Shown: positions 44,618-53,116 of the stretch, in pieces
How positions within the stretch are numbered: position 1 is the stretch's first letter
Layout of the letters: every line of letters begins with the position of its first letter
Assembly (NCBI GenBank): GCA_942493035.1
Contig: OW818666.1
Location: 4,464,001 to 4,528,000, forward strand
Direction: 5' to 3'
Source: WRGT01 sp942493035
GTDB taxonomy: Bacteria; Spirochaetota; UBA4802; UBA5550
DNA length: 64,000 nt
The notes under the pieces: model-generated
Database searches by the model: none
The model's input: the letters and a program-made list of their open reading frames with translations, nothing else
Told to the model about the DNA's origin: nothing
Position numbers and translations under genes: made by a program

Positions 44618-47184
44618 CCGATATTATTTATTATCGAATCTTTTTTATTATCTCTTATATTATTCAGGATCTTCTGTTTCTGACCCTGAATAATATTTTC
44701 ATCGGGCGATTTGTTTGACATGTTAAAAGTTGAATTCTGATTGGAACATACGTCACAAGTTTTATCGGGTAAAAATTCCGGAACGAAGACTTCTGAGATT
44801 GTGCTTTTACATGATGGACCGGGTAGAAGTCCCGAGGTTGCACAAACCGTCAACACACTAAGCGAAGCGTATGAGGGGAAACTCGATACAGGGTCATTCC
44901 TTAGAGCTTCTCTCATGTAGTTTCCCCATACCGGAGCGGCAATTCCACCTGCGGCCTGGCCAATTCCCAGGGAAAGACCGAGTTTGTCATAGCCCATCCA
45001 CAAACCTGTTGTGAGATCAGGTGTAAATCCCATAAACCATGCATCTTTCCAGTTGTTTGTCGTTCCGGTTTTACCTCCCGAGGGTCTCCCGGGGTGGGCT
45101 CTTTTTGATGTCCCTGAAGTTATTACACTTTGTAAAAGGCTTATCATTACCTGAGCTGTTGCCGGACGAATTACCTGGATTGTTCCGTTCTTTGTTTTTT
45201 CTGCAATTATATCATTTATTTCTTTTTCTTTGTTTTCAATTATCTCACCGTTCCGGTCTTTGATATACCTTATTGCAAATGGTATAACATCCTTTCCGCC
45301 GTTTGCAATTATAGAATAAGCTCTTGTAAGTTCAAAGGGGCTTACTTCCAGCGATCCGAGAGCAATGGAAAGATTTCTCGGTATTCTTGCTTTTTTCTCG
45401 GCATCATTCATTTTAAGGAATTTAGCATAATAGTTCATCACCATGTCCATTCCTATTGTATCTGCGATTCTTATCGATACAACATTAATGGATTTCTCCA
45501 ATGCTCTACGCAGTCTGATGAAGCCATTATATTCACCTTCGTAATTTTCCGGAAGCCAGTCACCACCTTCAGTGTCGAGATAAACAATCGGAGAATCCAG
45601 TACGCTGGTTGCAGCAGTGAATTTTCCTGACTCTATTGCTGCAGCATAGAGAAGCGGCTTGATTGATGAACCGGGCTGACGTTTTGACTGCATTGTTCTG
45701 TTCAGCTGGTTTATGCTTGAAAACTCCCCTCCGCCGATCATTGTTTCGATATAGCCGTTGTTGTGATTTATAGAGATAATGCAACCCTCGACTCTCTGAA
45801 GTTCACGGTCATCGGTGTAGGTCGATTTATACTTATCAAGAAAATCCGCAATTGTATCGAGACCTGCTAAAAAGTTTATAGCTTCAAGTTCTTCTACAAC
45901 TTCACTTCGAAGGTGGTTGTTGAGTTTATTGTTCTCGGCGGATCCTTTTTTATTAAATGCATTTATATTTAAAATCAATGATGCAAGGGCAATCTCATCG
46001 GAAAAATTGTTTGTCATATACTCTTCGTTATTAAACGAGAGACTGCCCGAAACTGTGCTCTGTATGTCCAGAGCATTTTTCAGTATTCGCTGACCGGCCA
46101 TCTGCTTGTTTACATCAAGTGTGGTATAAACAGAAAGTCCTCCGGAGAAGACCATATCCTCACCATACTTCTTCACCAGTTCCCTTCTGATATATTCTGT
46201 AAACCATGGTGCTTTGTCGATTCGCGTACTCCATGTCGTGAGAGATGGAGAGATGTCGCCAATATAAGCAAGATAATCGGGCCAGAATCCGAGAAAGGCT
46301 TTTTCTGCTTCGTCCACGGATATGTAGCCCATCTCAACCATCTTTCCGAGTATGATTTTATGTCGTGAGATGGAAGTTTTTGGATGTCTGATTGGTGAAA
46401 GCATATTCGGCGCAGAGGGGAGTGTCGCCAGAAGGGCGCACTCTGCGAGATTAAGATCGGATACGTTCTTCTGGAAATATATTTTAGCGGCGGATTCAAC
46501 ACCATATGCCCCATGTCCGAGAAATATCTGATTAAGATAAAGATTAAGTATTTCATCTTTGGAGTATTTAGCTTCGATCATCAGCGCGATGAAGGCTTCT
46601 TTAACTTTTCTGTAAAGGCTTCTCTCTCTGGATGTAAGGAGGATTTTGGCAAGCTGCTGTGTTATTGTACTTCCACCCTGTTTAACTCCCCCTGCAAAAA
46701 TATTTACAAAGAGAGCCCGGACTATACCTTTTGGATTAATTCCCCAGTGGTCATAAAATTCATTGTCCTCTATTGCAACAAAAGCATTTACAAGGTTCTT
46801 CGGAATTTTTTCAAACGGAACGATCTCTCTTTTTTCAGTAAAAAGTTCGGAGATAATCACTCCATTTTTATCGTAAATTCTCGTTGTTATGTCGGGCTGA
46901 TATGTTGCCAGGTTCTGCACTTTGTTGAAATCTATTATCAGAATCACAATAAAGGCTATTATGAATCCGGTACCCAGACCAATTAGTGTTGTTTTGTAGT
47001 TTTTTATAAAACCGGGGAGATTCGAGAAAATACTTTTGAAGATAATAATTATCGCGTTAATAATACTGTCAACCTTCTCGGTATTGATATTTTTTTTAAT
47101 ATTGAATTTATTTGAACCGGAAGGAAACGGAAATTTTCTGTCGCCATTTCCCCCTCCAAAAGTCTTTCCACTGTATTTGGCCAT
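44599..47184 (-). CDS. Class A penicillin-binding protein (PBP1A family)
   Basis: An 861-residue bifunctional peptidoglycan synthase. A cytoplasmic N-terminus of about 60 residues precedes a membrane helix (about 67-85). The glycosyltransferase domain has AIEDNEFYDHWG and GGSTITQQLAK. The transpeptidase domain has the SxxK serine (SSIKP), SxN (SIN) and KTGTT. A 95-residue C-terminal tail contains a CDVC pair and ends NIGNELLQ. It polymerises and cross-links the cell wall. AGGATCAG lies before the ATG. The last codons were duplicated when R5 inserted. The LpoB-like lipoprotein at 37113 is a candidate activator. Confidence 0.9.
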   Translation of the reverse strand: MAKYSGKTFGGGNGDRKFPFPSGSNKFNIKKNINTEKVDSIINAIIIIFKSIFSNLPGFIKNYKTTLIGLGTGFIIAFIVILIIDFNKVQNLATYQPDITTRIYDKNGVIISELFTEKREIVPFEKIPKNLVNAFVAIEDNEFYDHWGINPKGIVRALFVNIFAGGVKQGGSTITQQLAKILLTSRERSLYRKVKEAFIALMIEAKYSKDEILNLYLNQIFLGHGAYGVESAAKIYFQKNVSDLNLAECALLATLPSAPNMLSPIRHPKTSISRHKIILGKMVEMGYISVDEAEKAFLGFWPDYLAYIGDISPSLTTWSTRIDKAPWFTEYIRRELVKKYGEDMVFSGGLSVYTTLDVNKQMAGQRILKNALDIQSTVSGSLSFNNEEYMTNNFSDEIALASLILNINAFNKKGSAENNKLNNHLRSEVVEELEAINFLAGLDTIADFLDKYKSTYTDDRELQRVEGCIISINHNNGYIETMIGGGEFSSINQLNRTMQSKRQPGSSIKPLLYAAAIESGKFTAATSVLDSPIVYLDTEGGDWLPENYEGEYNGFIRLRRALEKSINVVSIRIADTIGMDMVMNYYAKFLKMNDAEKKARIPRNLSIALGSLEVSPFELTRAYSIIANGGKDVIPFAIRYIKDRNGEIIENKEKEINDIIAEKTKNGTIQVIRPATAQVMISLLQSVITSGTSKRAHPGRPSGGKTGTTNNWKDAWFMGFTPDLTTGLWMGYDKLGLSLGIGQAAGGIAAPVWGNYMREALRNDPVSSFPSYASLSVLTVCATSGLLPGPSCKSTISEVFVPEFLPDKTCDVCSNQNSTFNMSNKSPDENIIQGQKQKILNNIRDNKKDSIINNIGNELLQ

Positions 47185-47231
47185 TTTTACTGATCCTAAA
47201 ATTTAATAAAGAGGAGTCCTGAAACTCAATG

Positions 47232-47369
47232 TTTACAGGGTCCAGGCCAGCTTTTTGTCGACTTCCTGTCGGTGCTGGCAGGCGAACATCGTGTTCGCTC
47301 GGGCTATACCCCCTTAACAAGCCCCGCAGGGCTCCCTGCGATCCCGGAAACGAAGTTTTTGGAATCGCC
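47232..47369. repeat. GC-rich palindromic repeat T2
   Basis: It begins TTTACAGGGTC and ends AAGCCCCGCAGG, CCCTGCGATCCCGGAAAC and GGAATCGCC. These are the ends of T1 (32747) in reverse orientation. A different, hairpin-rich segment (GCAGGCGAACATCGTGTTCG) fills the middle. It lies upstream of the PBP gene. Confidence 0.55.
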
Positions 47370-47614
47370 ATAAATGGTGATGTTAAATTGATTATCCGCC
47401 AGTACAAATATTTTTTTTAAAAAAATGAAAAAAATAGATATCTAATAATATTGATGTGAAATATGGAAATATAAGCAAATAAATGGCTGTAATAGTCTAT
47501 AATAGCCTGCTATCGTTGTCCCGTAAATTTTTTGAATAGACGATTTTGTTTATGAAAAGGGAATACTTTTGATGCTGTCAAGGATGACGGCGTTTAAATT
47601 CAAGGAGGAATATA
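47370..47614. other. Leader region of flaB
   Basis: AT-rich, with a strong AAGGAGG ribosome site just before the flaB ATG. I could not find a convincing sigma-28 motif (TAAA plus GCCGATAA at proper spacing); a weak TAAATTTT...GACGATTT pair at about 47523-47546 is too closely spaced. Confidence 0.35.
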
Positions 47615-48463
47615 ATGATAATAAATCACAACATCGCGGCAATTTTCTCTCACCGGACTCTAAAATTCCATGACTGGAGCTTAACCAAAGATGTGGAAAA
47701 ACTTTCATCAGGTATGCGTATAAATAAAGCCGGTGATGATGCTTCCGGACTCGCGGTTTCTGAAAAGATGAGATCTCAGATACAGGGTTTAAGACAGGCG
47801 GAAAGAAATACCGAAGATGGTATGTCTCTTATTCAGACAGCTGAAGGATATCTCAACGAAACACACGAAATTCTTCAGAGAATCAGGGTTCTTGCTGTAC
47901 AATCTGCAAACGGTACTTATACAGATGAAGACAGACAGCTGATACAGATTGAGGTTTCAGAACTTGTTGATGAAATCGATAGAATCGCGTCTCAGGCTGA
48001 ATTCAACAAGATGAAGCTCCTTACCGGATCTTTTGCAAGACTGCATCCTACTGCGTCTATGTGGTTTCATATGGGACCAAACATGCATCAGAGAGAGAGA
48101 GTTTTCATCGAAACAATGACAACAGCAGCGCTTGGTCTGAGAAATCCTACAGTACTTACATTTATTTCTCTGTCAACTCCAGGTAAAGCAAACTCTGTAA
48201 TCGGACTTGCTGACGAAGCTCTTAGAATTATCTCAAAACAGAGAGCAGACCTTGGTGCATACTATAACAGACTTGAGCATTCAGCTAAAGGTTTAATGAA
48301 CGCTTATGAAAATGTTCAGGCTTCTGAGAGCCGTATACGTGATACTGACATGGCAGAGCAGATGTCTTCATTCACAAGATATCAGATTCTGACACAGGCT
48401 GCGACTTCAATGCTAGCCCAGGCAAATTCGAAGTCACAGACTGTACTTCAGTTACTTAAATAA
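47615..48463 (+). CDS. flaB: Periplasmic flagellin FlaB
   Basis: A 282-residue flagellin, the core protein of spirochaete periplasmic flagella. The conserved N-terminus MIINHNIAAIFSHR, LSSGMRINKAGDDASGLAVS and AERNTEDGMSLIQTAEG form the D0/D1 helices. The C-terminus has QASESRIRDTDMAE and MLAQANSKSQTVLQLL. The short middle contains ASMWFHMGPN, which I associate with spirochaetal, notably Leptospira-type, FlaB. There is no signal peptide, as usual for FlaB exported by the flagellar apparatus. AAGGAGGAAT gives a strong ribosome site. It is monocistronic with a terminator. Confidence 0.95.
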   Translation: MIINHNIAAIFSHRTLKFHDWSLTKDVEKLSSGMRINKAGDDASGLAVSEKMRSQIQGLRQAERNTEDGMSLIQTAEGYLNETHEILQRIRVLAVQSANGTYTDEDRQLIQIEVSELVDEIDRIASQAEFNKMKLLTGSFARLHPTASMWFHMGPNMHQRERVFIETMTTAALGLRNPTVLTFISLSTPGKANSVIGLADEALRIISKQRADLGAYYNRLEHSAKGLMNAYENVQASESRIRDTDMAEQMSSFTRYQILTQAATSMLAQANSKSQTVLQLLK

Positions 48464-48494
48464 TATTCTGAGCCAACATCGCAATACCATTCGA

Positions 48495-48527
48495 AACGCC
48501 GGACTCTCCCATCCGGCGTTTTTTAAT
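48495..48527 (+). terminator. flaB terminator
   Basis: AACGCCGGA pairs with TCCGGCGTT around an eight-base loop, followed by TTTTAATT, 32 bases after the flaB stop. Confidence 0.88.
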
Positions 48528-48550
48528 TAATGAAATTGTAAATAATTCAA

Positions 48551-48722
48551 CAGACCCCACCCGCGCGCTGCGCACCCTCCCCTCAAGGAGAGGGTTTTCG
48601 TATAAGAAACAACAATATATTTTAAGATATTGTAATGTGTAAAAAGTAGATACCGGTGTAACTAAAAGTTCACAGCTGCAACTTCCCCCTCTCATTGAGG
48701 AGAGGGGGTTAGGGGGAGAGGA
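48551..48722. repeat. Palindrome-rich dispersed repeat block (U2)
   Basis: It contains CCCACCCGCGCGCTGCGC, the hairpin CCCTCCCCTCAAGGAGAGGG and CCCCCTCTCATTGAGGAGAGGGGG followed by TTAGGGGGAGAGG. In style it matches the block at 1485-1782. No gene is supported here. Confidence 0.5.
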
Positions 48723-48840
48723 CTAAAGTTTACTCCTATTAAAACAACCCGTTCACAAACTCTGTATATTTTTGATAACCGCATCTGGTTAACTGCATGA
48801 AAAAATCTTTTTGACGCCGATTTTAAAATTAGTTTTAACT

Positions 48841-49009
48841 GAATATTTACTGCTATGGCGGTAAATATTCAGATTTAATGGTGTTTTTCAGAAAGAAAAG
48901 AAATTCTTTTTGTATTTTACTGTTATAGAGGTAAAATGAATTGACTTATTTAGATTAATGGCATATTTTTAGTAATAATATTAAAATTATACTGTTATAA
49001 CGGTAAAAA
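48841..49009. promoter_or_regulatory. Three operator-like palindromes and promoter of the hip locus
   Basis: Three similar sites with arms ending TTTAC...GTAAA and a spacer like TGTTATARMG lie at 48841-48870 (perfect 10-bp arms), 48914-48937 and about 48986-49009. Their centres are 70 and 72 bp apart. A promoter, TTGACT (48941-48946) and TATTTT (48964-48969) with 17 bases between, lies between the second and third. The third overlaps the hipB start codon. HipB-type repressors bind such palindromes upstream of their own genes. Confidence 0.75.
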
Positions 49010-49254
49010 TGACACATTTGGAACTGGGAAAAATTATTCTCTTTCATCGCAAAAAAAGCGGTCTTACGCAGCTGCAGCTGGCTCAGTTGGCAGGTGTAGG
49101 GAAATCTGTTGTTTTTGATATAGAAAAAGGTAAAGAGACGGTTCAGATAAATTCTTTGTTTAAAATATTAGCTGTTTTAAACATAACCATAGAATTCAAG
49201 AGTCCATTGATTCATCAGATGGAGGAGACGAATGAGAATTGCCAAAGTCTTTAA
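49009..49254 (+). CDS. hipB: HipB-like DNA-binding antitoxin
   Basis: An 81-residue helix-turn-helix protein (LGKIILFHRKKSGLTQLQLA, then QLAGVGKSVVFDIEKGKETV) of the Xre/HipB type. It should repress the locus through the three palindromes upstream. The ATG overlaps the third palindrome and has no clear ribosome site. The next gene begins within it (23-base overlap), so the three genes are coupled. The C-terminal part beyond the helix-turn-helix is short. Confidence 0.8.
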   Translation: MTHLELGKIILFHRKKSGLTQLQLAQLAGVGKSVVFDIEKGKETVQINSLFKILAVLNITIEFKSPLIHQMEETNENCQSL

Positions 49255-49543
49255 TTTTGGAATCTATGCCGGTGATCTTATAGAGGATGTAAAGGGTAGT
49301 AAATACAGATTCAGATATTGTGAACAATACTCAGGACCCTCTGTTTCTTTAACACTCCCTTTAATTCGGAGTGAGTATGAATTTAATCACTTCCCCCCTT
49401 TCTTTGAAGGGCTCCTCCCTGAAGGAGTTCAGCTTGATGCATTACTCCGGAAAATGAAAATTGACAGTAACGACTTTTTCTCAATTCTTATGGTAACGGG
49501 GAAGGATCTTGTCGGGTCGGTAACAGTTGAGGAATATCAATGA
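49232..49543 (+). CDS. hipS: HipS-like protein (separate N-subdomain of HipA)
   Basis: A 103-residue protein corresponding to the N-terminal subdomain 1 of HipA kinases: GIYAGDLIEDV, then HFPPFFEGLLPEGVQLDALLRKM and GKDLVGSV. In ordinary HipA it is fused to the kinase. Here it is a separate gene, as in the E. coli O127 HipBST system where HipS counteracts the kinase. GGAGGAG precedes the ATG. It overlaps hipB and the next gene (ATGA), so the split is genuine and not a frameshift: the downstream gene has its own overlapping start. Confidence 0.8.
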   Translation: MRIAKVFNFGIYAGDLIEDVKGSKYRFRYCEQYSGPSVSLTLPLIRSEYEFNHFPPFFEGLLPEGVQLDALLRKMKIDSNDFFSILMVTGKDLVGSVTVEEYQ

Positions 49544-50472
49544 ATATCTGTCCGATTACCTATCAGCCTTGTGGAGACAATAAATATTCATCAAAGGGGT
49601 TGAATCTTTTATCTAAAAAGCTGACCCGGCTGATTGACCTGCCATATACTCAGGAGGAACAGCTTCGTGAAGCTGCCATCAGATCTGATAAAATGTCGAT
49701 ACAGGGCGTTCAGCCCAAACTTAGTGCAAAGCTTAATATAAAAGAGGAAATCTTTGAGGTCGTGGACCGTGGAGGGGAATACATTTTAAAACCTCAGAAT
49801 AGTCTATACCCGGAACTTCCGGAAAATGAATCGTTAACAATGAAGATGGCTGAGTCAGCAGGTATTGAAGTACCTTTGAACGGAATGATTTATTCTTCAG
49901 ATGGCCGGTTTACCTATTTTATAAAAAGATTCGACAGGTATGGGAGAGGTAAAAAAGTCTCTATTGAAGATTTTGCCCAGCTTGCCGGAAGAGGACGGGA
50001 GACTAAATACGATTACAGCATGGAGAGGCTTGTTGATTTGATAGAAAAATTCTGCTCATTTCCTGTAATCGAGAAAGTGAAGCTTTTCCGGAGGACCGTC
50101 TTCAATTTTATTGTAGGGAATGAAGATATGCATCTTAAAAATTTTTCAATTATCATTCGGGACGGGAAGGTCGAATTATCTCCGGCATATGATCTTTTAA
50201 ATACAACTATTGCTTTAACAAATGCAAAAGAGGAGATTGCTCTTCCGATAGACGGGAGGAAGAATAATCTCAGCAGGAAAGTGCTGATAGATTATTTCGG
50301 AAGGGATAAGTTGAAATTAAATGATACAATTGTATTGCAGCAGATGGGTCAGATCAGAGAGGCATGGATTGGCTGGGATAAAACTATTGGTTCAAGTTTC
50401 CTTTCGGAATTAATGAAACAGAAATATATTGATTTAATAAATGAAAGAGGGGAGAGGCTAGGATTAAGATAG
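49540..50472 (+). CDS. hipT: HipT-like serine/threonine kinase toxin
   Basis: A 310-residue HipA-fold kinase lacking subdomain 1. The Gly-rich loop reads MSIQGVQPKL, with Ser53 in the autophosphorylation position. The catalytic region is NEDMHLKNFS with a later YDLLN for metal binding. Length and loop match HipT, which in E. coli O127 phosphorylates tryptophanyl-tRNA synthetase. Autophosphorylation and target here are inferred. It converges on the trp operon with a GC-rich terminator between. Confidence 0.8.
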   Translation: MNICPITYQPCGDNKYSSKGLNLLSKKLTRLIDLPYTQEEQLREAAIRSDKMSIQGVQPKLSAKLNIKEEIFEVVDRGGEYILKPQNSLYPELPENESLTMKMAESAGIEVPLNGMIYSSDGRFTYFIKRFDRYGRGKKVSIEDFAQLAGRGRETKYDYSMERLVDLIEKFCSFPVIEKVKLFRRTVFNFIVGNEDMHLKNFSIIIRDGKVELSPAYDLLNTTIALTNAKEEIALPIDGRKNNLSRKVLIDYFGRDKLKLNDTIVLQQMGQIREAWIGWDKTIGSSFLSELMKQKYIDLINERGERLGLR

Positions 50473-50539
50473 AGGAGATGCCGGAAATGTTATGAAAGAT
50501 ATCCGGACTCTCCAATCCGGCACAGTTTCCGCATCCTTC

Positions 50540-50572
50540 TCAGCCCCCGCACCCCCGGGGTGCGGGGGCTGA
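50540..50572. terminator. Strong GC hairpin between hipT and trpA
   Basis: TCAGCCCCCGCACCC pairs perfectly with GGGTGCGGGGGCTGA around a three-base loop. It lies between convergent genes. It lacks a clear T-run, so it may block transcripts from both sides less efficiently than a classical terminator. Confidence 0.55.
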
Positions 50573-50599
50573 TCGGTGATGTTGCAGTCTTGATCGTTG

Positions 50600-51328
50600 T
50601 TAAAACAACCCGTCCACAAATTCCGCGTACTTTTTGTAACCGCCGGTATTCAATGCTTCAATAAGCGCAGTCCCGATGATAAATCCGTCGCTGTGCTCCA
50701 TCGCTTTTGCTGCTGAGGCTTTACTTTTAATTCCGAATCCGGTTACAACTGGAACTTTTGATTTGCTCTTCGCATAATCGATTTTATCCATTGTCTCTTT
50801 ATCCAGGTTAAAGTCTGTTCCGGTAATTCCTCTCATTGATACAAAGTATATAAAGTTTTCAGATGCCTCAGCAGTTCTGTCGATCGATTCTGAAGAGCTC
50901 TCTGGTGTCATGAAGTTTATAAGCTTTATCTTCGGATCCAGTCCCAGTGGTGCGAAGAATTCTCTTTCACAAAATGGTACATCGGGAAGGATTAATCCCT
51001 TCACTCCGTTCTCCGCGCAGAATTTATTGAAAACAGGCATATCCATATTATATATTATGTTTGCATAAGTCATAATGTAGATATCCTTATCAACGGGGAT
51101 ACTTTTTCTTATAGTTTTAATACTTTCAGATATGTCACTGAATGTGCAGTTTTTGTCGAGCAGAGTCTGCGCTGCATTGGAGATTACATCACCATCTGCA
51201 TTCGGGTCGCTGAAGGGGATTCCAACTTCTACAAAATCGAAGTGTTCAAGACCTTTTACAGCAGCTTTTATAAATGTATCTTTGTCCGGGTAGTTTCCCA
51301 TTAGATAAAATCCGTTATACTTTTTCAT
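50600..51328 (-). CDS. trpA: Tryptophan synthase alpha chain
   Basis: A 242-residue TIM barrel that cleaves indole-glycerol phosphate to indole. The catalytic Glu and Asp lie in FVEVGIPFSDPNADGD. GITG and a phosphate-binding GFGIKS are present. It is shorter than the about 268 residues of E. coli TrpA, mostly at the N-terminus, like several Bacteroidetes and spirochaete proteins. It overlaps trpB by 4 bases and is the last gene of the operon. Confidence 0.93.
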   Translation of the reverse strand: MKKYNGFYLMGNYPDKDTFIKAAVKGLEHFDFVEVGIPFSDPNADGDVISNAAQTLLDKNCTFSDISESIKTIRKSIPVDKDIYIMTYANIIYNMDMPVFNKFCAENGVKGLILPDVPFCEREFFAPLGLDPKIKLINFMTPESSSESIDRTAEASENFIYFVSMRGITGTDFNLDKETMDKIDYAKSKSKVPVVTGFGIKSKASAAKAMEHSDGFIIGTALIEALNTGGYKKYAEFVDGLF

Positions 51329-52506
51329 AGTCCAAGTTCCTCCTCGATTATAGGCATATCTTTGTCCCCTCTGCCGGAAAGATTAATCAGAACATTTTTT
51401 CCTTTATATATTTCGCTGTTGGTCAGGAGATAGCCCAGTGCGTGGCTGCTCTCAAGTGCGGGTATTATACCTTCACAAAGGCTCAGCTCTTTGAATGCGC
51501 TTAGAGCTTCTGTGTCGCTGCAGGTATGGTATGCGGCAATACCTGAATCGTGGAAGTGACTGTGTTCAGCACCTACAGAAGGGTAATCGAGTCCTGCTGA
51601 TACTGAATGTACCGGCATTACATTTCCTTCTTTTGTCTGCAGAACATAAGTATGGTTTCCGTGCATTATACCCGGTCTTCCATAATTGAGTTTTGCGCTG
51701 TGATCTCCATCCTTTGATGAACGTCCGCCGGCTTCAACGCCGATGAGTTTTACTCCTGGAATATTTTTGTAATTGGCAAAAATTCCCGCAGCATTGCTTC
51801 CCCCGCCGACACATGCTATAACATAATCCGGATCACATCCTGCAGCATCACGGAACTGAGGAATAGCCTCTTCACTTATTACTGACTGGAAATTTCGGAC
51901 CATTACCGGGAAAGGGTGAGGTCCTACAACCGAGCCCAGAAGATAGTAAGTGTTCTGAACAGTTCTGACCCAGTCCTTCATTGCAGCGTTTATGGCATCT
52001 TTTAATGTTTTACTACCCGATTCCACAGGAGTTACCTTAGCACCAAGGAGTTTCATCCTCTTAACGTTTGGTGACTGGCGCGCTACATCGACGCTCCCCA
52101 TAAACACTTCACATTCAAGTCCAAGAAGCGCCGCACAGGTAGCTGTTGCCACACCATGCTGCCCTGCGCCGGTTTCAGCTATGATTCGGCTTTTGCCTAA
52201 ATACTTTGCAAGCAGCGCCTGTCCAAGTGCATTGTTCAGTTTATGTGATCCTGTGTGCACCAGATCCTCCCGTTTGAAATATATATTTATTCCATGACGT
52301 TCAGAGAGTCTTTCCGCGTGATAAACAGGTGTCGGTCTCCCTGCGTAGGTAGAGAGCATCTTTTTAAGTCTTTTCTGCTCAGTTTCATCTTTCATGAAGG
52401 ATGCGTAACCATCTTCTATCTCTTTTAATGTTTTTATAAGTGTTTCCGGCACAAAGCGTCCGCCGTATTTTCCGAAGTATCCACGTGCATCAGGCATTGA
52501 TGTCAT
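51325..52506 (-). CDS. trpB: Tryptophan synthase beta chain
   Basis: A 393-residue PLP enzyme joining indole and serine. PLP is bound by the Lys of HTGSHKLNNALGQ. AETGAGQHGVATA and the phosphate-binding GGGSNA are intact. This is the TrpB1 type that pairs with TrpA. It overlaps trpF by 17 bases and trpA by 4. Confidence 0.95.
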   Translation of the reverse strand: MTSMPDARGYFGKYGGRFVPETLIKTLKEIEDGYASFMKDETEQKRLKKMLSTYAGRPTPVYHAERLSERHGINIYFKREDLVHTGSHKLNNALGQALLAKYLGKSRIIAETGAGQHGVATATCAALLGLECEVFMGSVDVARQSPNVKRMKLLGAKVTPVESGSKTLKDAINAAMKDWVRTVQNTYYLLGSVVGPHPFPVMVRNFQSVISEEAIPQFRDAAGCDPDYVIACVGGGSNAAGIFANYKNIPGVKLIGVEAGGRSSKDGDHSAKLNYGRPGIMHGNHTYVLQTKEGNVMPVHSVSAGLDYPSVGAEHSHFHDSGIAAYHTCSDTEALSAFKELSLCEGIIPALESSHALGYLLTNSEIYKGKNVLINLSGRGDKDMPIIEEELGL

Positions 52507-53116
52507 TTTTTGCCTCCTCTATTCTCTGAAGTATTTTTAAAATTTTTTTTCCGGATTTTATCCCCTGTGAAATCTCAATTCCCGAAGAGATGTCCAGTCC
52601 GCCGGGCTGCAGTTCTTTTATTATGTTTTTTACATTACTTTCGTTTATACCGCCGGCAATAATCATCCTATCTCTGAATGGATATGATCTGATTAAGTCG
52701 TGGTTAAAAATTTTTCCGGTACCGCCATGTGCTTCAGTTGAGTATGTATCGAAAAGCACCATCCCGCCGGGATGTGGTTCAGGCAGGGTCTGCTGCTCCG
52801 GGTCGCCCACTCTTATGCAGCTTATAACCGGGATCATCGGTGAAAGCTCATTCGCCGTGCTGCTGTTGTAAACCTGGACCATGTCGAGCTGTGCATGCTC
52901 AACAATCTTCATAATAGACTTTGAATCATCGTCAACAAATACTCCGGTGGTTTTAATTCCGCTCCCTTTGAGTATAAGTGACATCTCTGCCGCCTGTTCC
53001 GGAGTTACATATCGTCTGGAATTTCTGTAAAATATAAAACCAACAGATGAAACCGGAAGATCTCTTACAAACTCAACATCCTCAGTTCTTGTGAATCCGC
53101 AGAGTTTAATAAACAT
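52490..53116 (-). CDS. trpF: Phosphoribosylanthranilate isomerase
   Basis: A 208-residue TIM barrel with the catalytic Cys in KLCGFTR near the N-terminus and the Asp of FDTYS further on; GGTG and GGIN phosphate loops are seen. It performs the Amadori rearrangement in tryptophan synthesis. It overlaps trpC by 11 bases. Confidence 0.92.
   Translation of the reverse strand: MFIKLCGFTRTEDVEFVRDLPVSSVGFIFYRNSRRYVTPEQAAEMSLILKGSGIKTTGVFVDDDSKSIMKIVEHAQLDMVQVYNSSTANELSPMIPVISCIRVGDPEQQTLPEPHPGGMVLFDTYSTEAHGGTGKIFNHDLIRSYPFRDRMIIAGGINESNVKNIIKELQPGGLDISSGIEISQGIKSGKKILKILQRIEEAKNDINA

Noticed and set aside
47108..47407. 99-codon ORF upstream of the PBP gene
   Set aside because: It is formed from repeat T2 and the out-of-frame start of the PBP gene.
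47400..47614. Sigma-28 promoter for flaB
   Set aside because: The TAAA and CGAT-like elements are spaced too closely (about 13 instead of 17 bases).
49232..50472. HipA broken by a frameshift
   Set aside because: The two parts overlap by an ATGA with a clear second start and match the HipS/HipT split, so they are separate genes.
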